A DNA stretch of 64,000 bases, from positions 89,984,443 to 90,048,442 of the forward strand of contig CATQJL010000316.1 of the NCBI GenBank assembly GCA_958299035.1. The letters are read 5' to 3'. Positions 31,334-42,184 of the stretch are shown one piece after another. The translations under genes were made by a program, and so were the position numbers. Numbering within the stretch: position 1 is the first letter of the stretch; each line of letters starts with the position of its first letter. The stretch comes from Cylicocyclus nassatus. Taxonomy: Eukaryota; Nematoda; Chromadorea; Rhabditida; Strongylidae. The notes beneath the pieces are model-generated. The model made no database searches and was not told the DNA's origin. It saw only the letters and a list, made by a program, of their open reading frames with translations.

Positions 31334-32352
31334 TTAGGTCATTCCGAAAGTAATTTCGCTTTTTTCAAGCGGACCCCACAGACGTTGGAACAAAGATTTC
31401 TAGAAGGTCAAGGTAGCATTTGATGCAGAATTTCATTCTTTTTCTAACGGTTATGTAATTGTTGCAAAATAGTCAAAGAGGTTTCAGAAAATAACCAAAA
31501 CCTTCAACCCATGCTTTTTGAGATGGTCAAGTTTTATGATTTTTTGGAACTTTCATATCAATCCTCCGAAGGATCGCAAGTAACGATTTGATAGAGTAAG
31601 CCTTATAGAATACAGTACTATTTTTTTCTTTTCCTCGTATCTCGCCGTAATTTTTGAAAGATTTTTAAACAAAACCATCGGATTTTGGCAGGCCCACCTC
31701 AGCCACAATCGCATCAAACACCATAATTTTTCGGAATTTGAGACTACCAAGATAGTACTATGAGTTAGCATAAATTTTACAAAGCATGTGAGGGGTTTAC
31801 GGGTTCGAAATATCAAACTTCGAGTTTTTCGGGTACAGCCTGGGGCTCGCTAAAGAAATGAATTATGATGATCTCTCCCCGGAAACTAAACGAATCGGAA
31901 ACAAAAAACACCTATTAGGAAGAGGAGAAAGTGCTGCATCGAATAGTGCGCGAGCTGCCTTTTTTTGATGTTCTACGAGGATATAGCTGCTCAAGTATAG
32001 AAATCGGTAGCATCAGCTAAAATTCTGTTAAAAATGTATGACAAGCTATGGAAAGGAGAAAAAAGTAGTGCTGTATTCTATAAAGTTTACCCTATCGAAT
32101 CGTTACTTGCATTCCTTCTGAGGATTGATATGAAAGTTTTATAAAGTCATGAAACTTGACCATCTCAAAAAGCATGGATTGCAGGTTTTGGTTATTTTCT
32201 GAAAGGTCATTGACTGTTTTGCAACAATTACATAACCGTCAGAGAGGGAATGAAATTCTGCATCGAATGCTACCTTGACCTTCTAAAAGTCTTTGTTCCG
32301 TCGTCTGTGGGGTCCGTTTGAAAAAAGCGAAATTACTTTCGGAATGGCCTAA
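31334..32352. mobile_element. Mariner-like MITE, 1019 bp, TA target duplication
   Basis: The ends are TTAGGTCATTCCGAAAGTAA and its near-perfect inverse, with TA on both sides. The terminal repeat continues for about 55 bp, and much of the interior is also loosely palindromic, for example CTTTCAACCCATGC-like words against GCATGGATTGCAG. The same family is found at 42830-43850 (1021 bp) and 1159-2119. It has no transposase. Confidence 0.88.
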
Positions 32353-32470
32353 TATTTACAAAATGCACAATAAGTGTGCACGAGTAAATATTTTACAATA
32401 GAGAGATGAGAGAGTATGAGAGGACAAGAATAAAGGAAGTCAACATGTGTAAAAAGTAGACAGCATCAAT

Positions 32471-32824
32471 TTAGCAGTAATCTATCCAAATCAAGATTGG
32501 ATAACTTTCCCTTGAACATTTGGGCATTACTTGATTGTAGAATGTGAGGCGAAAGATGTTGTAACCATCTTGCGCCCTTAAAAACAACATGTTGAAAGTT
32601 AGCAAAAATTGTTTTTTATTGATTGGGGGATAATGCAAGTTGAACGATCCAGAGCGTTGATTGGTGCATTTACTAGCTTTGAGTCTGATTTCTCTACGTA
32701 AGAATCTAAAGCAGAGAACCAGATCAGAGACTTTTCGATATGCCAAACTTCGCATGTTAAGAATTTTTAGACGATCATTGTGATCGGGAACATTAAAGTT
32801 CTTCTTTCGACGAATATACAAGGT
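32471..32824 (-). pseudogene. C-terminal fragment of a non-LTR retrotransposon reverse transcriptase
   Basis: On the minus strand the peptide runs RRKKNFNVPDHNDRLKILNM, RSLAYRKVSDLVLCFRFLRR, GSFNLHYPPINKK and DGYNIFRL. The pattern RLKILNMRSLAYRK...DLVLCF, followed by a phenylalanine-rich tail, is the usual C-terminus of jockey/CR1-like reverse transcriptases. No polymerase domain is attached. The upstream side is cut by the palindrome at 32825-33070. Family membership is inferred from the motif pattern. Confidence 0.55.
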
Positions 32825-33070
32825 TTGCTTTGAGAACTGCTTGAGCTTGACACCGAGATTAGTAATTGCTTTATTCGACTGACGTTTCGGCAAAATCGCC
32901 TTCTTCAGAGTCTAAAACAGCTGATGACTGCTTGGCAGCAGACCGTATACGGTCTGCTGCCAAGCAGTCATCAGCTGTTTTAGACTCTGAAGAAGGCGAT
33001 TTTGCCGAAACGTCAGTCGAATAAAGCAATTACTAATCTCGGTGTCAAGCTCAAGCAGTTCTCAAAGCAA
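32825..33070. ncRNA. 246-bp perfect palindrome carrying two hammerhead-ribozyme motifs
   Basis: Each 123-nt arm is an exact reverse complement of the other, with no spacer (centre 32947/32948, GTA|TAC). The plus motif spans 32983-33018: stem I GACT/AGTC, core CTGAAGA at 32987-32993, stem II GGC-loop-GCC, then GAAA, a minimal stem III and GTC with predicted cleavage after 33014. The minus copy mirrors it at 32877-32912. This compact type with short stem III is known from Penelope-like retroelements, whose terminal repeats carry it. Position 7 of the core tolerates A. Ribozyme activity is inferred. The palindrome could be a genuine inverted dimer or an assembly or amplification artefact. Confidence 0.6.
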
Positions 33071-33120
33071 TATCCACAATGCCGAGATTGAGCGACGGTC
33101 GTACTTGGATGAATATACAA

Positions 33121-33698
33121 CTCAGATAATCGCCGGGGGCAGGCGGTCCGCAAACTCGCGCTTTTCTGCAGGCGGTCAGCAGAATTTTGAAGCGTGGCCA
33201 AACCTTCAGCGGGCGGTACTTCCGCGTTCCGCCAGCGGGCAGCAATACAGAATTTTCTGCGAGCGCTCGTCAAATAATATCTTTCAGCGAGCGCTGGCCA
33301 AACTTTCAGCAAGCGCTCGGACTCTTTTTAGGTATTTTCGGGCGTACGTCGAGCGCAGGTAAGACTCTGTGTGGCAGAGGTGTCACCGTTGGTTTAATTA
33401 CTCAAGTTTGAGGTACTTTCTCTCAGCGGAAAGTACCTGGGGGTTGCGCGGTCCTCCACAAAGGACCGTGCGGCCCTCGAAATTTTTGCATATTCTCGCG
33501 GAAAGTCCGCGAGAATGCGGCCACTGCGCCGCAGCTAATCCATAAAGAAACCGCGACTGTTCTTCAAGCATTCGTCTTTAATTTCGCCAACTTTCTTCCA
33601 AATTTCTGCAAGCGGGCCGCAAAAAATCAACGAACTATTTTTCCGGTGCGCGCTTGCTCAAAATTCGCATGGCCGCCTGCCCCCGGCGGTTATCTGAG
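33121..33698. mobile_element. GC-rich MITE, 578 bp, inverted relative to 7651-8228
   Basis: It starts CTCAGATAATCGCCGGGGGC and ends with the inverse (CCCCCGGCGGTTATCTGAG). The flanks are AA|CTCAG and CTGAG|AA, a 2-bp duplication. Body words such as GCAGGCGGTC and GCGAGCGCT run in opposite order to the 7651 copy, so the insertions are in opposite orientation. Confidence 0.75.
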
Positions 33699-34340
33699 AA
33701 GGTGTCCCAAAAAGATGTGCCTATTGTTTAATTGTAAATAACTCTCATGTAATGAAGTTTTAGAGAAGCTTTAAGGTACCATTTTGTAGAGCGAGGTTAA
33801 ACTTAGATTTGCAGTATGGAACGAATCATCTATCGCTCTTCATTACTGTAGGAATACGCAAACTTCGTCAAGGATTTTAGGTCACTGGAGGCTAAATTTT
33901 GCCTCGGAACAAAACCAAATAAGCCAAAAACTCTTATACTTTGGTGATGAAAGCGATTTCGAAATTGAAACTCCCATTTTACTGCGATGTTTCTTTCCTA
34001 AGTTATCCCCGGTAAATCGCAATAATTCAATTCCCAGCCTTTGTCAGAAATGTAATTACACCATCAAAAAAGCTGAAAACACTCATAAAAAGTTGCTAGG
34101 TGGAAGCAGCACGCGCGAAAACCCTAGTACACGATTTAGATTTTTTGAAAAAAAATTTTGTTAGGTGGTGTGTCCTTACCGTAATCCTACAGTAGTGAAG
34201 AGCGATCGATGATTTGCTCTATATTGTTAATCTAAGTTTAACCTCGCTGTACAAAATGGTATCTAAAGCTTCTCGAAACACTTCATTACAAGAGATCTAT
34301 TTACAGTTAAACAGTAGGCACATCTTTTTGAGACGCCCTG
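33699..34340. mobile_element. Inverted-repeat element ~640 bp
   Basis: The ends AAGGTGTCCCAAAAAGATGT and (inverted) CAGGGCGTCTCAAAAAGATG pair imperfectly. The terminal inverted repeat extends about 160 bp inward (GAAGAGCGAT, TAAGTTTAACCTCG). It abuts the GC-rich MITE exactly. There is no transposase. The superfamily is unclear but the ends look Tc1/mariner-like. Confidence 0.65.
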
Positions 34341-34492
34341 TGTTTCCTTAAAAGACAGCCTGAAAGCGAGGATTTAGAGTCGCTATGGTCATTTTAATTA
34401 CAAGGAAGAAGCACATTTACCAAAAAGCTAAATAAGTGTTTTCGAAACTCATTTCGTGGAACATGGGCCACAGAACACTTGACAAATAGCAC

Positions 34493-34624
34493 ATTTAGAC
34501 GCTCATACCTCCTCCCAGATAGTCACTTGGCAGATAGTAAACATACATTTGTAATCAGCGTTTCAAGACGACACACTCAAGACGACGACATACAGCATGT
34601 TTGGTATGGCTGGGTTAAGTTCTG
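34493..34624. repeat. Right arm of the widely spaced inverted repeat
   Basis: This is the diverged reverse complement of 31198-31317, with a few short insertions (for example GACGACGACATA). Confidence 0.65.
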
Positions 34625-34989
34625 AGCATTCCATGTTAAGCACTACCAAACAACACTTATCTTACCCTCCTCAGTCCCGTCCCTAAGTAATCACAACAGT
34701 ACCAGTATACTTCAGTTTAATTGAATCTTTAGACCCATCTGACATATTTTCCAGATACACGAACATCGTGACGGAGCAGTCAACAACCTGTGCTGCCATC
34801 AAAATCTGATCGATTATTGGCCTAACGGTTGAAAAAGCTCAGATAGGAGGGAACAAGGCTTTTCCAAAATGGCGTTCTTCAGTAGCATCCAAAATGAGTT
34901 GAGAATAATTTAATTTGTTTCGGTTTACCTGTTCAATTTTGGACCTCAACACATCGCTTTTCCATGAATCAGTTTTTCAGGATTAGACC

Positions 34990-36770
34990 ATCTTTCTGTC
35001 GAGCTTCTGCGAGATAGAGGACAACGTCTACACGATATTCTTGCGTCGCTTCTAAGATTTTCAGAAGGAAAGGATTCCCGATTAGTGGAGAACTTCAGGA
35101 AGGGCGAGCGGGAGGATTTTTGGAACCACAGCCCACTATGCCTACGTGCACAAGCTTTTCAAGAAGATTATTTTTGCTCGCATATCTAAGACACTGGCCA
35201 AAGCCCAGTCCCAAAAACAAGGGATTTCGCAAAGGATTCAGCTGCATGGACCACATCCAGACGGCTTCGAGGGTCATAGAATTCTGCCCGGAATACCGAC
35301 TGCCTCTTGTCCTAACCAGGGCCCGGCACAAGGTGGGCAAACGGGGTTTTCCAAAACGAATACCCCTTTGATCCCAGTAAGTTTTACGAATACTCCCTTG
35401 AGCCCAAAAATGACGTTTTGTGCTTGTGCGACGAGATTACCGGCCACACTTCGCCTAAAAGCGCTCAAAAGCGCCCAAATTGCTCAAATTCCTCATATTA
35501 CTCAAATTGCTGTACCAAGATAGGAAACAGGAAGAAAAATAAGCAGTAAAAAGGATTAGGGAATGAGAAAATATCAAAGAAACGCAGTCATAGGAATGAG
35601 AGACGCCGTTCCCGCGCGTATCGATTGACTGGGGCGCGCTTTCTATCTTAGAAAGCTGGGCTGCTGATGCCATTTTGGGCTCCAACAAGGACAAGAGGAG
35701 GAGTTTCGGAACCAAAATTTCACCATGTAGTAAACTTTAGGTGTACAACAGATTTATGTAAAAATTTTGAGAAAATTATGTGAATTGAGAGTTTTGCCGA
35801 CCTCAGGTGGGAATTAGGTCGGCAAATGCCGACCTAATTTGGAAATAAGTTAAGGAAACTCTTCATTCACATAAGTTTTTCATAATATTTCATACTTTAT
35901 TACTTAGTCCTATTGCGCATATACACACCGAAGCCCGCGCGATTTCGTTACCTCTGCGTTGCAAACGAGCCATTTTTCCATTTCTTTGGTAGCGCAAAAT
36001 TTCCAGAAAAAAGTTTGCCACAACCTTCAGTCACATAATTTCTCAATGAAACTCCTCATTTAAGTCCTGCAAGCCCGTGTGCATGTACTTACCAAGTTTC
36101 ATACCATATCGTTCATCTGCGCTATCCAAACGAGCCGTTTAAATTCACATTTTCATTTACCAGTTTTGCGAAATTCTCGGAAAAAATGCTAATTACTCGT
36201 TCCGTTCACATAAGTTTTTCATAATTTTTCATACTATGTTTCCACTAGCCTCTGTTCGTTCGCACACAAAATTTGGTGCCATATCGTTACATACACATTG
36301 AGAACTAGTCATGTATGCAGTTAAAAAATAGCATCGCTTGGGCGACGTCGCGCGTGCGGCACTTAGCGACGGCGCGGTTTGACGCGCGCGAACTCCAGTG
36401 TTCGCCTGTTGAGGCACATAACATGTCAAGATAAGTAGCGAGCATGAACTACCAATTTTTTTCCGGGGCTCTGCCCCGGACCCCGCAAAAACGATTTCCC
36501 CTTTGCTTTTTGGCCCCAGAACGGTTTCCAGCTTGTCATTTGCCGACCTCGTGCCGGGCCCTGGTCCTAACCTTCGTCAACTACGAGAAAGCCTTTGACA
36601 GCGTCGAAACCAACGCCATCCTGTCAGCGCTAGTCGATCAAGGAGTGAGGACTTTAACCGACTGCTACAAGGGCTGTACAACGACAATGCAGCTATTCCA
36701 TCGCCTTTGACTATTCCAATTTGAGAGGGGGTCCGACAAGGCACAGCGCTCTTTGAGGGGTTAAATTGAG
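34990..36770 (+). pseudogene. Degenerate non-LTR reverse transcriptase, split by a hAT-like element
   Basis: Frames at 35050-35316 show RT motifs across several frameshifts: HKLFKKIIFARISKTL, GFRKGFSCMDHIQTASRVIE and EYRLPLVLT. After the insertion (35317-36563) the frame resumes as FVNYEKAFDSVETNAILSAL and VRQGT. The normal reading is ...RLPLVLTFVDYEKAFDSVE..., so the hAT element sits inside the codons for VLT. FVNYEKAFDSV is the RT region containing the first catalytic aspartate. No endonuclease part is seen. The copy is dead. Confidence 0.75.
35317..36563. mobile_element. hAT-like non-autonomous element, copy 2, 1247 bp, inverted
   Basis: It has the same length and almost the same sequence as 27689-28935 but the opposite orientation. 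The 8-bp duplication is GTCCTAAC (35309-35316 and 36564-36571). One of the few visible differences is A/G in the GAAAATGTAAATTT segment. The low divergence implies both copies moved recently, and it inserted into an already dead reverse transcriptase. Confidence 0.92.
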
Positions 36771-37706
36771 TTTTTGAAGTGTAATAGTCCACGTTCGCTC
36801 AAAATTACTTGTAGACAGGCGGAGTCCAAAACGAACGGCAGGAGCCCGAAAAGCTTTTGGAGTGGGTTTAGGTTTTCCAGATATGCTTTTTCACTCCATT
36901 AATAGATTAGTTGGGGGGTCCATTACTGTAACGCTATGAAATTTTAATACCCATGATTTTGCCGGGACGCTGCCTTCAATACGCCTGTGGTGCAGAGCTT
37001 CTGCAAACTTGCGCATGAACAAATAGCCATGCTAGTAATGCCCGCATTTTGGTGCAAGTGTCGGCATCACAAGCATCTATTTGTTCGCGATAAATTTACC
37101 GCAGAGTCTTGACACTGCAAACATACTATACTATACAAAAATTCTGTGAGACGTAAGTGGGCAGAAATGTCCGCTAGCTTACAGCTATACCAGCGTCCGA
37201 GTGACTCGCCTGATTTCGACATTAAATCACCGGCGACAGCGTAGGCCACCGATGGTCTAGGTTCGCGAGATCTTCTTTGAGATCGTGTTTTTTCCAAGAC
37301 CTTTGCGAATAAGATGGTTTTTGAGAAAACCTACAAATTGTGACTTCCTTGCCGATATTCATTATCAGTACCAGTTGAAACAGCGTTTCGCTTGTGGTAA
37401 CTTTATTAGCAAACCGTGCAACAATTGTGAAAATCGCCCTTAGTTGGTCATCACTTCTTGCGTTGGCATGATGCTTAGTCAGGACTTCCGCAATAGTTTT
37501 GCATGATATCGAAATCCATCCAAAATCCATTTTTGCCAAGAATCTGTTCCAACACCTTTTCAATCAGTAATTGCAGTGCGCTTGGTAATGATTTGTTTAC
37601 TCTCACTGGGCCTGAATTACGGTTTAAATTTTTATTTCTGTGCTCCAAGTTTGTCCAAACACATGACGAATAACAATAATTGCTGTCAGAAGTATGAAGA
37701 ACCACT
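36771..37706. other. Downstream flank of chemoreceptor gene A
   Basis: No gene is recognised. Minus frames at 37067-37563 are open but without known motifs and could include gene A's 3' untranslated region. Confidence 0.35.
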
Positions 37707-39436
37707 TCACTTCCACATCTTAGCATAAGCGTGGACATCTGCAGCTCTGTTCCTTTGTTTTGCGTGACTCAGCATTGTAATTCTTAAGCGCTGAGAGTAT
37801 ATTATAATTGACCAAATGACTAGCGGACAAATTAACGTGTAATAAGGAACGACCTAAAAGCTTTGGTTGGCTTAAACACTCTGACATAAGAAAACTGCAC
37901 TCACATAATTGAGTAGAAATAATATTCGAAAAATGGAAGCATCAATTCGTTGAGATATCGAGGCAAGCAACGCGCCAAAGAGAGTCAAGAATGCGTAGCA
38001 TATGTTATGAAAAACTGTGAGAGGAAAGAGCAATCTGATGACAGAAAAGTTTTCCTCTAATTGATATGATGATCTTAAATCATAACGCCTTCTGGAATGT
38101 ATGTATGAGTGCGGCGTCTCCGAAATAATGCATCTTACCTTTTGATACCTTCCCTATTACTGACGTACAATGTAACCAGACCAATTAGCGTAGCTACATT
38201 CATAGCACAGAGAACGAAGCTCAACGTAAACATTCTTTCTACAGTGGATTTTGTTGTGGAATAACATGATGGTTTGAGATCCAAGCCGATTTCGCTTTGT
38301 AAAGTCCACATCGTAGCAGCAAACGAGGCTCCGACCTGATGCGATATGAGATAGTTGCTAGACAGTTGATAAAATATTTACCGAGAAGACTGCAAAACAT
38401 AAGCCCAGCTTCATGTCAAAAGTTTCGTATATTCTGCACTTCCACAACGCGATGCAACGTTCAATGACCATGGCCAGCTGGAAGATCAAGAACTTGAGTT
38501 ACGACATAAAATTTTTAGCTTTAGTAAAGTTTTTGTCCACCTGTAAGCTCGCATAGGAAGTCATACATAGCATGGAAATTATTCGTACTGTTAAGCAGAT
38601 GTTGATAGGAATTCCAAAATGGCATAGATCTGCTAGCGTTAAAAAATAAAATAGCTGGTATGCCTAAATTTGGTGAGTTAGAAAGCAGTGGTACCACATT
38701 CAAGCTGAAGAATTTTGATCGTGCAATAAGGGCAATAAGGTGCATGAACCCAACACTTACGGAACATATTGCGACCCCATCAAAGAAAAACAAAGAGGAA
38801 GGGAGGAAAAGTATCAAGCCGAAAATCAGCATCAACGCTGTTGTCAGTCTCGGTTCGTAAAGGTGTTACCCAGGCGCACAGAAAAATTGAATTATTCTAT
38901 TAAAAATTACTACCGCTACGTCCTTAGATTCGTTCACATGCTATCATAACTGAGAAGATTTGACTTCGTGTATGGACTTTTATGGAGGCAGAAAGGACGA
39001 TATCAAGGGAATAGCATCAAATTTTAGAATCTAAGAAGATGGATGGAGCGCGGATTCTCGAAACGAACGCACTATGTTTACCTTTTAAGTTGACTGACCT
39101 GTGGACCACCATAGGCAAGTGAATGTGCAAAATATAGCCATAACATGAAGTATATGAGTATCTAAAAAAACTACTTGAAGCTGAAAAAATGGAATTTATT
39201 TCCCACTACTGATCAGAAAGTGGTGTTTAAGAAGGGAAGTTTGATCCCGTGCTTGATACTAGAAGACACAATCAAGAGTTTTCTTGTCAACCCACCTTGC
39301 AATTGATGTGAAAAAATAAACGGCTACATTTTATTATAACATAAACGGAGATGATTGCTGTCAATATACTTGCGAGTATCTGTGAGATCATCACCATGAT
39401 GTAGCCCATACTCATTTCCAGCGTTGAACAAGGCAT
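37707..39436 (-). CDS. Sra/Srab-like chemoreceptor GPCR, gene A, 7 exons, 317 aa
   Basis: This is a nematode serpentine receptor expected in chemosensory cilia. Exons 5' to 3': 39296-39436, 39099-39161, 38541-38663, 38382-38477, 38139-38335, 37905-38091, 37707-37853; all joins are in frame. Transmembrane segments are TM1 ISQILASILTAIISVYV, TM2 ILIYFMLWLYFAHSLAY, TM3 ICLTVRIISMLCMTSYA, TM4 in exon 4/5, TM5 LSFVLCAMNVATLIGLVTLY, TM6 LLFPLTVFHNICYAFL and TM7 LICPLVIWSIIIY. Sra/Srab-type marks are FHINCK after TM1, ADLC before TM3 and ERCIALWKCRIYE after TM3. It ends HAYAKMWK. Introns are compact, making this the least inflated paralogue. Donors GTGGGT and GTGGAC are weak but valid. Assigning Sra versus Srab needs a profile search. 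Confidence 0.88.
38665..38860 (-). other. Hydrophobic open stretch in intron 2 of gene A
   Basis: The minus frame encodes LTTALMLIFGLILFLPSSLF and CSVSVGFMHLIALI without a stop, and a GTAAGT donor follows CAATATGTTCC. It is not needed for the seven-helix protein and has no counterpart in genes B or C. It could be a cryptic exon, a fragment of another receptor, or chance. Confidence 0.25.
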
Positions 39437-40214
39437 GGACAATTCTACCCAGAAAACTGATATCATATAAACGTGATTTTCACAGGTAGACGACTTATGA
39501 ACTATTGACTAGTAATCGAATTGCTCGAGGAAACAGGACTTAAATGAACAAAAATTGTGAAACTTTTTTCAGGTTCATCAGCGTAGTGATTTTCTTCGTA
39601 TCAGCAGGAACATAAACAGAATCAATCAAACTAATAACTACATCAAAATCATCCAGGAATTTGCATCCTAATTCGAAGCTCCGGTAGCGTGCTTGTCGTT
39701 AGCATGCTCATGTAGAGTGAAACTGATCTTGTGTATTGCAAACTGCCATGAAGGAGGAGTGAACTGATTCTCTGTAGAAAAAAATTGCGGACTTTCGCAA
39801 TTAAGAGAACACTACGTAGTTGGTAGCCTAGATTGTTCTTGCATAATAACATAATGTCAGTGTTTTTCGTTTGGATATATGTGCACTAAGTTAGAAAAGC
39901 TATAATGAGTTCCCAGACGTTGTATTAAGTCGGTAACCTAATGTCAGTGCTTCTTCATCCATCACATCCATCAGATAAAACACCATCTGTCTCATATTTC
40001 AAAAGCGTGCAGCATATTCACATCATTTCCTCGTGTGAACTGATATGAATGATGCGCTCATGCAAGCGATCACATCGCTAATTATTTTTTCCTTGTTCAA
40101 ATCCATCTGCAGTCATAGTCTAGTCACACGATCAAGTGTGCCATCGCAAACAATGTCTGTCTCTTACGTGTCTACATTGATTTTTGGCCAAAGAAAAGAC
40201 TCAAATGCTATATA
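39437..40214. other. Upstream region of gene A, no gene
   Basis: This region probably contains the promoter of gene A, but no defined element can be named. Short frames only. Confidence 0.35.
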
Positions 40215-40386
40215 CCATTTGATTCAACTGGCTTGGCTTCGGGAAGGCGGGGCTTCATGACTTAATTAAGGCTAGCTAATGATCTGAGAGCAGTCGCGCG
40301 AGAGAGACGCAGGTGCGTCGCGGGTGCGAGCGACCTTAATGTCACAAAGCCCCGCCTTCCCGAAGCCAAGCCGGTTGAATCAAAGG
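40215..40386. mobile_element. Small MITE-like inverted repeat, ~172 bp
   Basis: Arms of ~48 bp read TTTGATTCAACTGGCTTGGC then TTCGGGAAGGCGGGGCTT, with the inverse at 40337-40386. The GC-rich centre contains GCGCGAGAGAGACGCAGGTG. Such a strong hairpin could also be transcribed as a precursor-like RNA. Confidence 0.7.
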
Positions 40387-41092
40387 TTATGTACTGCTTC
40401 ACAGGCATTTATGATAGCGCACAGCACAAGCATAAAACTCCACAAAAAATTGGCCTGGAACTGATTTTTGCATACGTTCAAAATTTTTTGACGTACTTTA
40501 AAGACAGCGGATCGGCAAAACTTAACAACTCAGGATTTTAACGCGATAAGCTGCTTATCGCCCAAGTTTGAAAACAGTGCAGTCCCGGTTGCACAGCATG
40601 CCTTCCCTGCCGAGAAAATTACTCTCAAACTTAAACGCGCAAGCCAATCTTACACGCGCCCGGACGAGTTGACAATTCCTTCTCAACATTAGAGGCTCCC
40701 CGTCGAAATGCTATAAATATTGGGTCTGCAACGATTCAGCGTCGTCAGCCTCGCTCCACTCGTCCAATTTCAAAGGTAAAGACATTAAAAAACGCTCGTT
40801 TTCGCCGTTTTCAAGCTCTTTAAAGAGGATTTACGGGATCAGCGTATTGAATAACCTCGGGTAAGCGAAAATATGAATTAGGTTGAGATTTGCCGAGCCA
40901 CTGCCTTCAAAATATTGTGCAAGCTCTTGGGCGAGTGTCGTTCTTACGCTTTACAGCAGTTCGAGAACTCGTGCGCATGAATAGAAAACGTGAAGAACGC
41001 CAAAAACCTCTTATGGAAGGTGTCTTTGGAAAAAATTCAGAATGGAGACAACAAAAATGATCCTTTGCAGGAACGCATAGGATTATACGAAA
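40387..41092. other. Intergenic with a promoter-like segment
   Basis: CTATAAATA at 40730-40738, with CG-rich sequence and an AAG|GTAAAG donor-like site near 40785, resembles a core promoter plus a short first exon. No downstream gene on plus was identified, so it may be transposon-derived or chance. Confidence 0.3.
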
Positions 41093-41444
41093 CTAGCTGG
41101 CATAGCCGGGCCCGCCAGTCCTGTCAATGTAGCCCTACGCTATAATAATTGCCATTTTCGTTTTTATTCACACTTGCTCGTGTCCCTACCTTCCATTATG
41201 TCTTTGTAATCAACATGCCCCTTACCCGTACGACAAATTATGCAAAAAATTGATAATAATTATTGAATCGATATCGATCGGTAACAAAACTAGCCTACGA
41301 CATCCACTTTGCCTCAAAGTGTACGTGTGCGAAGTTTGGTCTGGATCGGTTCACAAATTCCTCTGCGGAACATGCGTGCACACTTACACACACAGACAGA
41401 CATACAGACCGACAAACAGACATTCAGCTTTTCATAAATGTAGA
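41093..41444 (-). mobile_element. Non-autonomous Helitron, 352 bp, same family as 11729-23567
   Basis: On the minus strand it starts A^TCTACATTTATGAAAAGCTG at 41444 and ends GCCAGCTAG^T at 41093, preceded by a short stem CTGGC...GCCAG. Shared with the large Helitron are CTGAATGTCTGTTTG, the TCTG/TGTC microsatellite, GAACCGATCC-GACCAAACTT and CGATCGATATCGATT. There is no coding sequence. It would be mobilised by a RepHel such as the one encoded at 15006-20381. Confidence 0.78.
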
Positions 41445-42184
41445 TATAGGTTGCTGCTTGAGAAAGGCGCAGTATTTTTGGGCGCAAACGCGCTGTATTA
41501 GTCGCAAATCGCATGAGGGCAGGAATTACAACGGTGAAGATACGCGCGCTTTGCATTCACACCCGCTCATCTGATACTGTTTTGCGCCTCCGTCCTGCAA
41601 TAGCATTTGATTAGTTTACATTCTGAAGCGAAAGTCGGATACAAGTCGCGATACCCGCATAAATGGATTTTATCTTTTCTTCCAGCTTCACCATTTCAGC
41701 AACAGGAGGCATGGAACACTAGTTTAACATCGGTGAGGGCAATGCTCTTTCAAGAATCTGGGATTATGATGTAAAGTAAAAATGGACGCTCTTGGCCATG
41801 CAATTTTCTGGTCGAAGCCGTCACTTTAGACTATGAGTATTTAAGTCGTTCAGGAAGCTGAAGCACTTAACACGCTAACAGGATAGTTCCGTTCCTTAAT
41901 CATTCTCCCAAACAATCGCATTACTCCGGCAGGCTTCTGCGCCATCATTTTGGGCGGAGCTTAATGCTGACTGGCGACGGAGAGAGAAAATTACTATGCA
42001 GGAACATGGAAGCGTATGGAATCACACATATAGTGAGAAGGTGATAGCAACAACGAGGCTTGTCTTGCAAAATACAATCTAAAGGGGTTCAATCTGTGAG
42101 CATGTTCCGACACAAATCTATTTAATGCCTGTGGTAATTTTTTATTCTATCACAATCAAGTCCAAAGCGTTGGTTCAACGATAA
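41445..42184. other. Downstream flank of chemoreceptor gene B
   Basis: No gene is seen; it probably includes gene B's 3' untranslated region near 42100. Confidence 0.35.

Noticed and set aside
37067..37738. Additional protein-coding gene downstream of chemoreceptor gene A
   Set aside because: The open minus frames overlap one another and gene A's last exon in other frames, and show no recognisable motif.
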